Assembly: GCF_025465255.1 (NCBI RefSeq) | Contig: NZ_JAODNI010000053.1 | Span: 1-63,012 of the forward strand | DNA: 63,012 nucleotides | Direction of reading: 5' to 3' | From: Pseudonocardia sp. | Lineage (GTDB): Bacteria > Actinomycetota > Actinomycetes > Mycobacteriales > Pseudonocardiaceae | Part shown: positions 1 to 7,595 of the stretch, piece by piece | Layout: the number at the start of each line of letters is the position of its first letter | Position numbering within the stretch: position 1 is the first letter of the stretch | Made by a program: the position numbers and the translations under genes | The notes under the pieces: generated by a model | Seen by the model: the letters and a program-made list of their open reading frames with translations, nothing else | The model's database searches: none | What the model was told of the DNA's origin: nothing

Positions 1-50
1 GGCAAGGGCCTGCAAAGCCCTGTACGCGGGTTCGATTCCCGCCTCCGCCT
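1..50 (+). tRNA. tRNA-Cys(GCA), 3' part
   Basis: The window opens inside a tRNA. The anticodon loop reads CTGCAAA (anticodon GCA, cysteine). A T arm with stem GCGGG/CCCGC and loop TTCGATT follows, then a 7-base acceptor strand and discriminator base. The 5' half lies outside the window. The next tRNA starts one base later, so the two are probably co-transcribed. Confidence 0.9.
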
Positions 51-51
51 C

Positions 52-126
52 GGGCGATTAGCTCAGTGGGAGAGCGCTTCCTTGACACGGAAGAGGTCAC
101 AAGTTCAATCCTTGTATCGCCCACCA
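52..126 (+). tRNA. tRNA-Val(GAC)
   Basis: A complete cloverleaf: acceptor GGGCGAT/ATCGCCC, D arm with GCTC/GAGC, anticodon stem CTTCC/GGAAG around TTGACAC (anticodon GAC, valine), T arm ACAAG-TTCAATC-CTTGT, discriminator A and an encoded CCA. Its 3' half is the integration site of the element to the right. The integrated sequence restores an intact tRNA, so the gene should still work. Confidence 0.96.
80..124 (+). repeat. attL: tRNA-Val 3' half, 45-bp direct repeat
   Basis: Bases 80-124 (anticodon loop to acceptor end) recur identically at 14144-14188. Identity stops one base outside on both sides: t at 79 versus g at 14143, and c at 125 versus a at 14189. This is the direct repeat expected of tyrosine-recombinase integration into a tRNA gene, and the integrase gene lies about 110 bp inside it. 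Confidence 0.95.
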
Positions 127-165
127 CCCCCGACAGGCCCCTGACCAGCACGGTCGGGGGCTTTC
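127..165 (+). terminator. Hairpin terminator after tRNA-Val
   Basis: CCCCCGAC (127-134) pairs perfectly with GTCGGGGG (153-160), followed by CTTTCGTC. It lies inside the element, just past attL, so the element may have brought its own terminator for the tRNA operon. Similar hairpins follow the other two tRNA-Val 3'-end copies. Confidence 0.7.
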
Positions 166-231
166 GTCGTCTCTGGGGTCGGTCACGACCATCGACCGTC
201 GCACCATCCGGAGCCTTTCCGGAGCACCGCC

Positions 232-1470
232 TCATTCCGGAGCCAGATCATGCTCCGGGTCCTCCTCCCCCGGTTCGTCGTCCGGGTCGTTGAGGGCGTC
301 GAGGATGCGGTCACTGTTGTCGGTCCGCCGCGTGTAGAGGTCGAGCGTCGTCGACGACCGTTCGTGCCCCATCACCCGCTGCACCATGTTCGGTGGCACG
401 CCGTCGTCCACGAGCCAGGTGGCGTACGAGTGCCGGAGGTCGTGGAACCGGAGCCCGCCGGCCTGGTTCCGCGCCACGTGCTGCACGGCCTGGACCTCCG
501 TCCGCAGCCGCTCCGTGTGCTTGACGCCGTCGTCGTCGGTCCACTGGGCCTCAAACCCGCCGTCGAGCTGGACCACCGCGCCCAGGAGGCCGGCCCGCAC
601 CAGCGATGGGCGCCAGATGCGCGACCGGAACAACGTCCGGCGCAACGGGGCGCCCACCTCGTTGGCGAAGATCGGTTCCTCGCTCTGCGTGGGCCAGAGC
701 CGGCGGTGCTCGCGGATCACCGGGATGAGCCACGACGGCATCGGCACGGTGCGACGGCCGGCGGCCGACTTCGGGAAGGGCTTGAACGAGGTGTGGCCGG
801 CGACCTCGACCACGGTCCGGATCACCGACAGCCGGCCGGCGTCGAGATCCACGGCATCCGCGCGCAGGCCGATCGCCTCTCCCCAGCGCAGCCCCGCGCC
901 GCCGGCCGTCGCCACCACTCCCCTATACCGCTCGGGCACTGCGGGCAGGAGCCGCGTCCGGAGGTCCGCTCGGCTGATGATCCGCTCGTCGGTGTCCTGC
1001 CGGCGGACCCGCTGGACCCGCACGTCCTCCGCCGGGTTGAAGGCGATCACCCGGTTGCGGACGGCCGAGCGGAGCACCGCGCTCGTGAGGCGAAGCGCTA
1101 CCTGGACCGTCGCCGGCTTCCGGCGCGCGCCGAGCTGGGTCACCCACTCCTGGAGGCCGATGTGATCGATCTTGGCCAGCGGGACGTCTCCCCAGCGCGG
1201 AAGCACGTGTGTCTCCATGACCGACCGATCCCGCGCCGCCGTGGTGATCTCGGTGTTCCACGTCGCCATCCAGCGCCGGGCGTGCTCGCCGAACGCCAGG
1301 CGGCCAGCGTGCGGGGAGACGTAGGTGCCCCGGGTCTTGGTCGTCTCGATCTCGGCGAGGAACGCCGAGGCGTCGCGCTTGGTGCGGAACGTCTTGGACC
1401 GCTGCTTGCCGGCCGGGTCGCGGAAGTAGGCGCGGTACCGGCCCTCCGGAGTCCTGTCGACGAACCCCAT
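232..1470 (-). CDS. int: Tyrosine-recombinase integrase of the AICE
   Basis: A 412-aa phage-type integrase that should recombine attP with the tRNA-Val attB. An N-terminal AP2-like DNA-binding region (about 1-60) and a SAM-like core-binding domain (about 60-150) precede the catalytic domain. Catalytic residues are visible: Arg in AGLRWGEA (about 195), HDLRH, MGHER and the nucleophile Tyr in LDLYTRR. The start at 1470 was chosen because its ATG overlaps the xis stop (TGATG); a longer frame to 1557 only reads through xis. It is the last gene of the leftward operon and sits next to attL. Confidence 0.95.
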   Translation of the reverse strand: MGFVDRTPEGRYRAYFRDPAGKQRSKTFRTKRDASAFLAEIETTKTRGTYVSPHAGRLAFGEHARRWMATWNTEITTAARDRSVMETHVLPRWGDVPLAKIDHIGLQEWVTQLGARRKPATVQVALRLTSAVLRSAVRNRVIAFNPAEDVRVQRVRRQDTDERIISRADLRTRLLPAVPERYRGVVATAGGAGLRWGEAIGLRADAVDLDAGRLSVIRTVVEVAGHTSFKPFPKSAAGRRTVPMPSWLIPVIREHRRLWPTQSEEPIFANEVGAPLRRTLFRSRIWRPSLVRAGLLGAVVQLDGGFEAQWTDDDGVKHTERLRTEVQAVQHVARNQAGGLRFHDLRHSYATWLVDDGVPPNMVQRVMGHERSSTTLDLYTRRTDNSDRILDALNDPDDEPGEEDPEHDLAPE

Positions 1471-1673
1471 CACGCCACCGCCCGGGGGCGGGCCGGCGTG
1501 CTCGCCGGCCCGGTTCCGTCGAGCCAGGCGTGGAACCTCTTGCGCGGTACGAGCCATCGCCGGCCCACACGGGTCGCCGGGATCTCCCCGTTCCGCACGC
1601 TCTCGTAGGCGACGCCGCGGGCGATGCCGAGCAGCGCGGCCACCTCGTCGACGCTGTAGGTGAGTGCTTCCAT
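1470..1673 (-). CDS. xis: Excisionase, MerR/HTH_17 type
   Basis: A 67-aa protein with a small winged-helix DNA-binding domain of the excisionase family (YSVDEVAALLGIARGVAYES, then GEIPATRVGRRWLVPR). Such proteins bend att DNA and bias the integrase towards excision. Its stop overlaps the int start and its ATG overlaps the rep stop, so rep, xis and int are translationally coupled. This is the classic AICE order repSA-xis-int. Confidence 0.9.
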   Translation of the reverse strand: MEALTYSVDEVAALLGIARGVAYESVRNGEIPATRVGRRWLVPRKRFHAWLDGTGPASTPARPRAVA

Positions 1674-3028
1674 CAGTCCGTCCTCCTTCGGGTCGTGCGT
1701 TGTTGTCGGTTGCGCTCGGCGATGGCCATCGCCAACTCCCGTTCTGCGTAGTTGTTGTGTCCGACGCCGAGCAGGCGCCAGTCGTTGATCACGGTGACCG
1801 AGTCGAGGTCGATCGGGTCGCAGGTCTCGCCCCAGGTGTCGCGGGCGAGCTGGTCGAGCTCGTGACGCACCCGCCAAGACCGCCGCTCATCCCGGATCGC
1901 ACGGAAGGTCGTCGAGTACCGCTGGCTCTTGGTCAGGAAGTGCCCGCGGAACCCGAGCATGTGCGCCCAGCGCCGCAGGTTGAGCGCCTCGTACTGCTCC
2001 AGGCCGCCGAGCTGCCAGCAGACCTCGATCATCCGGCGGTGGTGGGGCGACACGTCCAGGTAGGCGATGTGCTCGACGTCGCGGACTGGGCGGTCGGCAC
2101 CCTCGGCGGTACCGGTGCCTTTGGTGGCGTACTTCGCGATGTAGCCGGCGAGCCGTGCCTCACTGATCGCGCCGTCACCGTCCTCGACGTCGGACGCGCT
2201 CGCCGCCGTGATCTGGCGTAGGTCGAGCTGAGCGCCCCAGCCGAGCAGCAGCGCGGCACCGTCCGGGCGTTCGGTGGCGATGACGGCGACCTGAGCCGCC
2301 GTCGTGATGGCCGTGCGCAGGACGTCAGCGGTGATGCCGCGCGATGTGGCGTCGCCGGGTCCGTCCGGGCCGTCGACGCGCACGACGGCGTGGAAATGGA
2401 CCAGGCCGCGCCGCTGGTACTCGGCAACCTTCGCGTAGGACAGCCGGGCGACCTCGCGGAAGCGACGCGCCGGGACGCCGAGGTGGCCGGCCAGAGCCCG
2501 CCGGAGCGCGATCACGAAGCGGTGCCAGAGCTGGCCGGCGTGGGCCTGCCAGAGCACGGAGCCGATGTAGTCGTAGGTGTCCGGGTCGGTCGGTGAGCCG
2601 AGCCGGGGGTCGTCGGGATGGTGGTAGCCGCCGCAGCGGCACGGGATGACGCGTCCCGACGCGGTGGTGCGCCGGGTGTGCACCGGCCCGAACGATGGCG
2701 CGGTGAGGGTGAGGAACACGCGGGGCTTCTCGGTGACGAGCGCGGGGACGTCCTTGTCCCCGCCGGCCAGGCCCGCACGCAGCAGGTGGAACGCGTCCCC
2801 GGCGTAGCGGTCCGAGCAGGCCGGGCAGACACTCGCCCGCCGGTTGCCGCACGGGGCGAAGATGTCGCCGGCCCGCTCGACGAGGATCTCGCCGTCCCGG
2901 TCGAGGATCGCGGAGCGGCCGGTGAGCTTGACCGGTCGGGCGCACCCGCCGGTGGCCTCCACCTTCGCCCGCCAGTCCTGGTAGTCGTGCGAGCGCAGAC
3001 GCGCGCTCAGGAGATCGGCGTCGGTCAT
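1673..3028 (-). CDS. repSA: RepSA-like rolling-circle replication initiator
   Basis: A 451-aa replication initiator. The HUH metal-binding motif is visible as LVHFHAVVRVDG (HFH at 211-213) and the catalytic Tyr region as YIAKYATKG (about 310). Upstream lie a Cys cluster (CGNRRASVCPAC, about 60-71) and a TLTAPSFG motif (about 107-114), both usual in actinobacterial RepSA proteins. It should nick the double-strand origin and let the excised element replicate as a circle. It overlaps the gene before it by 4 bp (ATGA) and xis by 1 bp. Confidence 0.9.
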   Translation of the reverse strand: MTDADLLSARLRSHDYQDWRAKVEATGGCARPVKLTGRSAILDRDGEILVERAGDIFAPCGNRRASVCPACSDRYAGDAFHLLRAGLAGGDKDVPALVTEKPRVFLTLTAPSFGPVHTRRTTASGRVIPCRCGGYHHPDDPRLGSPTDPDTYDYIGSVLWQAHAGQLWHRFVIALRRALAGHLGVPARRFREVARLSYAKVAEYQRRGLVHFHAVVRVDGPDGPGDATSRGITADVLRTAITTAAQVAVIATERPDGAALLLGWGAQLDLRQITAASASDVEDGDGAISEARLAGYIAKYATKGTGTAEGADRPVRDVEHIAYLDVSPHHRRMIEVCWQLGGLEQYEALNLRRWAHMLGFRGHFLTKSQRYSTTFRAIRDERRSWRVRHELDQLARDTWGETCDPIDLDSVTVINDWRLLGVGHNNYAERELAMAIAERNRQQRTTRRRTD

Positions 3029-3483
3029 CGGCGCTTCTTCCTGTCGTGGAGTCGGACGACCCGGCCGGGAGTCGACGCGGCCGGGCCGTCCGGGTCGGTG
3101 GTGCGCGGCCACGAGGACGGCCGCTGGAGCCGTGTCCAGCGCTCGACGCGGGATCGGGTCTCCTTGGGCACGAGCACGGCCGCGCCGGTCAGCGAGGCCG
3201 CGCCGCAGGTGACGGAGTGCGGCGAGTCGACGGTCAGCCAGCGCCGCCGCAGCAGTTGGTGAACGGCCTCCTCCTCGTACCGGGGGACGCGCTGCACCTC
3301 ACCGTCCTTGCCGTCGACCCGCGTGTAGACGCGCTCGGCGTTGCCGACGAGCAGGTAGCCACATCGGACGGCGTTGCCGGCCACGGTGTGCATCAGGTCG
3401 ACGTCGTTGCTCTCGATACGGCTGACCCGCTGCTGCGGAACCGAGACGTCCGGCCCGCCGAACAGGTCGAGCTGGTCGGTCAC
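3025..3483 (-). CDS. Hypothetical AICE accessory protein
   Basis: A 152-aa protein of unknown function between the translocase block and rep. It starts at a GTG (3483) overlapping the upstream stop, begins MTDQLDLFGG and has a very basic C-terminus (RLHDRKKRR). The region from about 45 to 115 looks like a small winged fold (RYEEEAVHQLLRRRWLTVD), so DNA binding is possible but unproven. It is translationally coupled to rep by a 4-bp overlap. A longer in-frame start at 3687 would run antisense to nothing but through the preceding gene and is less likely. Confidence 0.7.
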   Translation of the reverse strand: MTDQLDLFGGPDVSVPQQRVSRIESNDVDLMHTVAGNAVRCGYLLVGNAERVYTRVDGKDGEVQRVPRYEEEAVHQLLRRRWLTVDSPHSVTCGAASLTGAAVLVPKETRSRVERWTRLQRPSSWPRTTDPDGPAASTPGRVVRLHDRKKRR

Positions 3484-3689
3484 GGCGACCACCACCAGGA
3501 CGAGCGCGCTTCGTAGGCCCACTCGCGGCCGAGCTGCCGCAGCGCCCACAGCTCGGCGAGCGCAGCACCGATGCAGGCGACCGAGAACCAGCCGGAGCCG
3601 AGCCACAACCAGGCGACGCCGACGCCGAGGGCCAGGAGGACGGTGAGCTTGAGCCAGGTCGTGACGGCCCATCCGGTGACGGCCCACAT
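3480..3689 (-). CDS. Small membrane protein of AICE transfer operon
   Basis: A 69-aa protein with one or two hydrophobic segments (TWLKLTVLLALGVGVAWLWL, then FSVACIGAALAEL). Function unknown. It overlaps both neighbours (TGATG at the start, 4 bp at the end). Tiny membrane proteins next to the translocase recall the Spd spread proteins of Streptomyces plasmids, which help intramycelial movement; that role is inferred from position and topology only. Confidence 0.65.
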   Translation of the reverse strand: MWAVTGWAVTTWLKLTVLLALGVGVAWLWLGSGWFSVACIGAALAELWALRQLGREWAYEARSSWWWSP

Positions 3690-3964
3690 CACGGCACCTC
3701 CTGCAGGGACGTGGCCGGCTGGTGGGCGACCCGCCATGCCGCCGCGGTCCGTTCGTCCTCGAGGTCCTCGAGGTGCTCGCGGATCATCCGCACGATCAGC
3801 CGCATGGAGGTGACCCAGACGGCGACGACGGCCAGGCCGATCAGGAGTGTGGTGATGGCCTGCTCCACCAGTGGGACCACCGACCCGACGGCGCCGAGCC
3901 CGCAGACCACGCAGATCACGGTCATGATCAGCCGGTACTCGCTGTTGTCCCGCAGGCTGTTCAC
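3689..3964 (-). CDS. Small two-helix membrane protein, Spd-like position
   Basis: A 91-aa protein starting at a GTG (3964) that overlaps the translocase stop by 4 bp. Two hydrophobic segments (about 13-30 and 34-55) are followed by a charged tail (REHLEDLEDERTAA). No family was recognised. Its position directly behind the TraB/FtsK-like gene and its membrane topology suggest a spread or mating-pore accessory role (inference). Confidence 0.65.
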   Translation of the reverse strand: MNSLRDNSEYRLIMTVICVVCGLGAVGSVVPLVEQAITTLLIGLAVVAVWVTSMRLIVRMIREHLEDLEDERTAAAWRVAHQPATSLQEVP

Positions 3965-5394
3965 GGGGTCACCCCGTCCTCGTCGTCGAGGAACGGGTCG
4001 AGCGGCATGTCGACGACGTCACCGGGCCGGGCCCACGGGTGGCAGCGCTCGACCAGTTCGTCGATCTCGGCATCGGAGACGAACGCAGCCCGGAACCGGA
4101 CCGGCAGCCGCGACGTGGAGTCGATGACGAAGCCGATGCCGGCGTGCCCGGGATCGCCGGGGATCTCGTCGGCCAGCGCGCCCCGCTCCCGTGCACCGTC
4201 ACCCAGCACCATGTCCACATGGGACGCGGCGGTGACGCCGAGGCACACGCGGGTGGTGAACAGCTCCCGGACGTCGATCACGTCCTTGGAAGGCTCCTGC
4301 ACGTAGCCCATGACCGAGATCAGGCAGGCGCGACCCTGCGTCAGGATCTCCGCCAGCAGCCGGAGCGCTTCCCGGACGTCGCCCCGATCACCGTAGGCGG
4401 TGAGCATCGCCATCTCGTCGATCATCACCAGCTCCAGCGGTGTTTCCCGATCGACCGGCAGCGACCGGGCGCCGGTGGCGCGCATCAACTCCTGCCGCGC
4501 CTTCATCGCCTCGCGAACTTCGGTCAGCAGCTCGATGGCCTGACTCATCGTGGTGGCGTAGCGGGCGAACAGTGGCCGGCCCCGCTCGGTCTCCGCGCCG
4601 CCCTTGAGGTCGATCATCGACACGCGTACCTGCCCGTCACGGATGAGCGGCCCCATGGCCCGCAGCGGCGCCCAGATCAGCGAGCCCTTGCCCGCGCCGG
4701 ACGCGCCGGCCGCCAGGAGGTGCTTGCCGACCACGCTCAGGAGGAACGGGCCGCCGTGCTCGTTGTCGCCGACGTCGAGGGCCGACAGGTCGACGTCGCG
4801 GGAGTCGCCCGGGATCTCCGGCGCCGGCACGACGTTCGGGAACGGCATCTCCCGCTCGACAACCACCGCCAGCACGGCCGGGCGAACCTTCGTGATCGCC
4901 ACCCGGTGCGCGAACAGCGCCGCGGCCAGGGCGTCGGCGCGGTCGGTCCAGGTCCGCAGGTCCTGCCCACGGGCCATCCGCACGTACAAGGTGTCGATCG
5001 AGCGGGTGGCCGAGCGGACCCGCAGCACGCGAGGCACCGTCATCTCACCGGTGCGCCGGTTCTCCCGGACCAACTCGCAGTCGGCCAGGACGCCGGCCCA
5101 GTTCCGGCCCCGGTAGGCGGTCCAGCGTCGCCGCCAGGCCCGCAACCACGGCGCGAGCCACCGGTCGAACGAGGCCGGGTGCACCCGGGCCCAGACCACC
5201 AGGTCGACAAGCGCCCCGCCAATCGTCGCAGCCACGACGCCCCAGCCGAGCCAGGACCAGGCTACGACGAGCAGCGCGGGCACCAGCACGAACCCGGGGT
5301 GGCGGAGCAGCCAGAGCGCCCCGCGCCACTCGCGGCCGGCAGATCGGGTCGATCCGCGCACCGGTCCACGGCGCGCATCCATCATGGTGTTCAT
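3961..5394 (-). CDS. traSA: TraSA/TraB-type FtsK-SpoIIIE DNA translocase
   Basis: A 477-aa conjugative translocase. Two N-terminal membrane helices (about 28-70) precede an FtsK-like motor with Walker A GASGAGKGS (230-238) and Walker B LVMIDEMAM (about 322-330). Proteins of this kind move double-stranded DNA between actinomycete mycelia on their own, without a relaxase or type IV secretion system. The ATG at 5394 was chosen for the GGAGGAG ribosome binding site just upstream; the frame stays open to 6213 over other small genes without similarity. It is followed by overlapping small membrane genes. Confidence 0.92.
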   Translation of the reverse strand: MNTMMDARRGPVRGSTRSAGREWRGALWLLRHPGFVLVPALLVVAWSWLGWGVVAATIGGALVDLVVWARVHPASFDRWLAPWLRAWRRRWTAYRGRNWAGVLADCELVRENRRTGEMTVPRVLRVRSATRSIDTLYVRMARGQDLRTWTDRADALAAALFAHRVAITKVRPAVLAVVVEREMPFPNVVPAPEIPGDSRDVDLSALDVGDNEHGGPFLLSVVGKHLLAAGASGAGKGSLIWAPLRAMGPLIRDGQVRVSMIDLKGGAETERGRPLFARYATTMSQAIELLTEVREAMKARQELMRATGARSLPVDRETPLELVMIDEMAMLTAYGDRGDVREALRLLAEILTQGRACLISVMGYVQEPSKDVIDVRELFTTRVCLGVTAASHVDMVLGDGARERGALADEIPGDPGHAGIGFVIDSTSRLPVRFRAAFVSDAEIDELVERCHPWARPGDVVDMPLDPFLDDEDGVTP

Positions 5395-5416
5395 TGCGTT
5401 TCTCCTCCAGGAATTG

Positions 5417-5599
5417 TCAGTTGCGGAACGAGGACCGGGCCGAGTCGATGAGGACCGCCACGAGCGCGGCGTCCCGAGCCAGGTTGTCGTGTGTCTTCTT
5501 GAATCCGCCGGAGCGGAACGGAATCCCGCGCAGCGACTTGCGCAGTTCACGCATCGCCCGATCGAGGTCTTCCACTGTGCGGTCGACGGTGCGCGACAC
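5417..5599 (-). CDS. Small AICE protein, unknown
   Basis: A 60-aa basic, helix-rich protein (MSRTVDRTVEDLDRAMRELR...) starting at GTG 5599, one base after the upstream stop. It lies 22 bp before the translocase gene. Function unknown. Tight packing and consistent codon bias support it as a gene. Confidence 0.6.
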   Translation of the reverse strand: MSRTVDRTVEDLDRAMRELRKSLRGIPFRSGGFKKTHDNLARDAALVAVLIDSARSSFRN

Positions 5600-5600
5600 G

Positions 5601-5879
5601 TCATCGCCTCCATTCGCGGGAGACCAGTTCGGCCTCCCACTTCTTCGCAGCGGCCGACATGATGTGCAGCGAGTTCTTGGCCTTCTTGGTGGCCGACTTC
5701 ATCTCGTCCAGCGTGGCGGCCGCCCAGTGCGCCGTCTGGCCGCGTATGGGCTGGTTGTCTGTCGCCTTCGCCGCCACCCGCTCGGCCTCGGCCAGGGCGT
5801 TCCCGACCATCTGGAGCGCTCGCCAGAACTCGCCGTAGCGCCGCAGCGCCCGCCGGTTGATCGGCTTGACCTGCACCAT
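5601..5879 (-). CDS. Small AICE protein, unknown
   Basis: A 92-aa protein, mostly alpha-helical and rich in Ala, Lys and Arg (EFWRALQMVGNALAEAERVA...KKAKNSLHIMSAAAKKW). It is reminiscent of the short helical plasmid-transfer proteins found upstream of traB-like genes, but no family was recognised. It forms a tight run with the genes on both sides (1-3 bp gaps). Confidence 0.65.
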   Translation of the reverse strand: MVQVKPINRRALRRYGEFWRALQMVGNALAEAERVAAKATDNQPIRGQTAHWAAATLDEMKSATKKAKNSLHIMSAAAKKWEAELVSREWRR

Positions 5880-5882
5880 CGA

Positions 5883-6083
5883 TCAGACCCCCTTCCGGAT
5901 GGCGATCTGCGCCAGGCGCAGCCCCTCGGCGACACCGGTTCGCCAGGCCTGCTCGGTGGGCACCAACTCGACCCCGACGTCGGAGCGGACCCACGTCCAC
6001 CGGCGCCGCTCGGTCTCCAGCCGGCGCACCAGTCGCCCGACTCCCGCCGTCTGGCGGACCCGTCCGTTCGTCACATTCGTCAT
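5883..6083 (-). CDS. Small AICE protein, unknown
   Basis: A 66-aa protein starting at ATG 6083 behind a GAGAGGAA ribosome binding site. The sequence is basic in the middle (RRLETERRRWTWVRSD) and has no recognisable domain. It ends 3 bp before the next gene of the operon. A longer frame to 6236 runs through the Cys-rich gene and was not used. Confidence 0.6.
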   Translation of the reverse strand: MTNVTNGRVRQTAGVGRLVRRLETERRRWTWVRSDVGVELVPTEQAWRTGVAEGLRLAQIAIRKGV

Positions 6084-6094
6084 TGCCGTTCCTC

Positions 6095-6250
6095 TCAATA
6101 GGTAGCGCCGTAACACTCGGCGCACAGTCCGTTTCCGGAACACACCATGCATTCCGGCCCATCGCCGTTCTGTCGTTCGAGTGGGGGCAGGCACCCGTAG
6201 CCGTCGCAGGCATCGCAGGCGCCCGACCCCGAACATTCCGTGCAGTTCAT
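6095..6250 (-). CDS. Cys-rich DnaJ-zinc-finger-like microprotein
   Basis: A 51-aa protein with two CxxCxGxGxCxxCxGxG-like blocks: CTECSGSGACDACDGYG near the N-terminus and CMVCSGNGLCAECYG near the C-terminus. This is the zinc-ribbon repeat of DnaJ without a J domain. Each block could bind zinc. Single-repeat or two-repeat proteins of this type recur in actinobacterial mobile elements; the function is unknown. It is first in this gene run, with an AT-rich promoter region upstream. Confidence 0.7.
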   Translation of the reverse strand: MNCTECSGSGACDACDGYGCLPPLERQNGDGPECMVCSGNGLCAECYGATY

Positions 6251-6281
6251 CGCGTCACCACTTCGTGTGATTCGCTGTTGT

Positions 6282-6320
6282 TTCTGACATGGATCTAGCC
6301 ACTGTGGAATTGTCAAAAAA
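6282..6320 (-). promoter_or_regulatory. Candidate promoter of the AICE tra operon
   Basis: The 108-bp gap between the Cys-rich gene and the DUF2786 gene is clearly AT-richer than its surroundings. On the minus strand it holds a perfect TTGACA (6316-6311) followed about 13 bp later by TAGATC. The -10 match and spacing are weak, so only the location of a promoter is suggested. Confidence 0.35.
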
Positions 6321-6358
6321 CGGAGAACTACCGTCGGGCGGCTACGGCCGCACGAGAA

Positions 6359-7078
6359 TCAGCGGGGCAACGCCCGCGTGTGCCCGACCTGCCGGGCGCC
6401 GAGGTCGGCACGGCTGCCGGAGTGGTAGCCGTCGGTCTGCCCGCTGCCGGACAGGGACCGGCGACGCATGGAGCGCAGCCGGGGGTGGGCGGCGCGAACG
6501 GCGGTGTCCACGCGGTCGCACCGGTCGCGTAGGACGAGAGCGGTGCTGGTGCCGGACTCGGTGGCCGGCTGTTCGGCGGTGGCGCGCCGCTCGGCCCGCA
6601 GCAGGCGCGTGTAGACGGCCGAGGCGAACCCCGCCAGCCATGAGCGCCGGTAAGCCGCCGTCGACTCGCCCCAGCCATCGGGCCGCACGTGCACGAGATC
6701 GCGCGTCGCCTGGAGCAGGAGCGAGGTGTAGAGCAACTCCACGCGCTCCAGGTCGGAGATGAACCCGTAGACGCGCACCACGTACCGGTCCGGCCCGTGG
6801 GTGTGCACGGTCTGGCAGCGCAGCGGGTCGGCCACGGAGGTGAGCAGCTGTGCCTTGTCGCGGGCGTAGGGCTGCTCGACCGGGATCACTCGGTGCCCGA
6901 TCTCGTCGTGGCTCCTACCGGTCGCGGCGAGGTGTGCCGCGTCGATCCCGTGCCGGGCGATCAGTTCGGCCGCCTTGGCGTTGAAGGCCTCCGCCTCCGC
7001 CTCGGTGACAGACGCGTCCTCCGCCTGGGCGAGCAGCTTGCGCACCCGCTCCAGTAGCGAGGCGGCCGGGGCGCTCAT
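6359..7078 (-). CDS. DUF2786 domain protein
   Basis: A 239-aa protein. The N-terminal about 45 residues (LLERVRKLLAQAEDASVTEAEAEAFNAKAAELIARHGID) match the DUF2786 motif, a short helical domain common in plasmid, phage and AICE proteins. The central region (about 70-165) is conserved-looking and the C-terminus is Arg/Ser/Gly-rich. Role unknown; it is probably an element maintenance or transfer factor. Its ATG overlaps the preceding stop by 4 bp. Confidence 0.8.
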   Translation of the reverse strand: MSAPAASLLERVRKLLAQAEDASVTEAEAEAFNAKAAELIARHGIDAAHLAATGRSHDEIGHRVIPVEQPYARDKAQLLTSVADPLRCQTVHTHGPDRYVVRVYGFISDLERVELLYTSLLLQATRDLVHVRPDGWGESTAAYRRSWLAGFASAVYTRLLRAERRATAEQPATESGTSTALVLRDRCDRVDTAVRAAHPRLRSMRRRSLSGSGQTDGYHSGSRADLGARQVGHTRALPR

Positions 7079-7443
7079 TTCTCCGCCCGAGAGTGCAGCG
7101 GCTTGAGTCCCATCGCCTTGAATGAGATGCCCGAGATCGAGCGCCCGTCCTCGGTGTCGATCTGGTAGGCGTTGAGCCGCGCGTCGATCAGCTCCACGCG
7201 GGTGTCCTCGCCGAATCCCTCGCCGGGGTCGGTCGCCAGGGTCACCTTGATCTCCTCGCCCTTCGGAGCCCGCTCGCCGGGCTGGACGCGGAGCTTGGCG
7301 AACAGGGACACGACGAACTGCGTCACGCCCTGCCGGTCGACGACGGCGATCTGCCCGCCGTTGCCGTCGTCGCGGGTCTTGGGTGCGGGCGACTCCACCA
7401 CCGTGAGCTTGTAGCCGCTCAGCACCACCGGGATGTCTCGCAT
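7075..7443 (-). CDS. Conserved-type AICE hypothetical protein
   Basis: A 122-aa, probably all-beta soluble protein (MRDIPVVLSGYKLTVVESPAP...). ATG 7443 has a GGAGGA site upstream. It is the first gene of the leftward operon, directly under the operator cluster at 7503-7590, which fits an early, controlled gene. No domain was recognised. The 24-bp longer frame to 7467 has no better start signal. Confidence 0.7.
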   Translation of the reverse strand: MRDIPVVLSGYKLTVVESPAPKTRDDGNGGQIAVVDRQGVTQFVVSLFAKLRVQPGERAPKGEEIKVTLATDPGEGFGEDTRVELIDARLNAYQIDTEDGRSISGISFKAMGLKPLHSRAEK

Positions 7444-7502
7444 CGGTCCTCCTCGTGAGTTCCGCACCGTCTGTGCGGTGACTCAATGAGACCCGGGACG
7501 CA

Positions 7503-7590
7503 GGGGACGTCCCCACCGCCAACAAGGGACGTGACAGGACGTCTTAGGCGTGCTAGAAACGTCCCTTAGAGTTCAAAACGTCCCTAGGGG
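7503..7590. promoter_or_regulatory. Operator cluster of ACGTCCC half-sites
   Basis: The 152-bp gap between the divergent leftward operon (7443) and the regulator (7596) holds one perfect 12-bp palindrome GGGGACGTCCCC (7503-7514). It also holds GGGACGT at 7526, AGGACGTCTT around 7536-7545, ACGTCCC at 7559 and ACGTCCC at 7578, the last running into TCCCTAGGGG. Repeated half-sites between divergent promoters are what a dimeric XRE-type repressor would bind; the regulator gene is immediately downstream (inference). Confidence 0.6.
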
Positions 7591-7595
7591 TCCCT

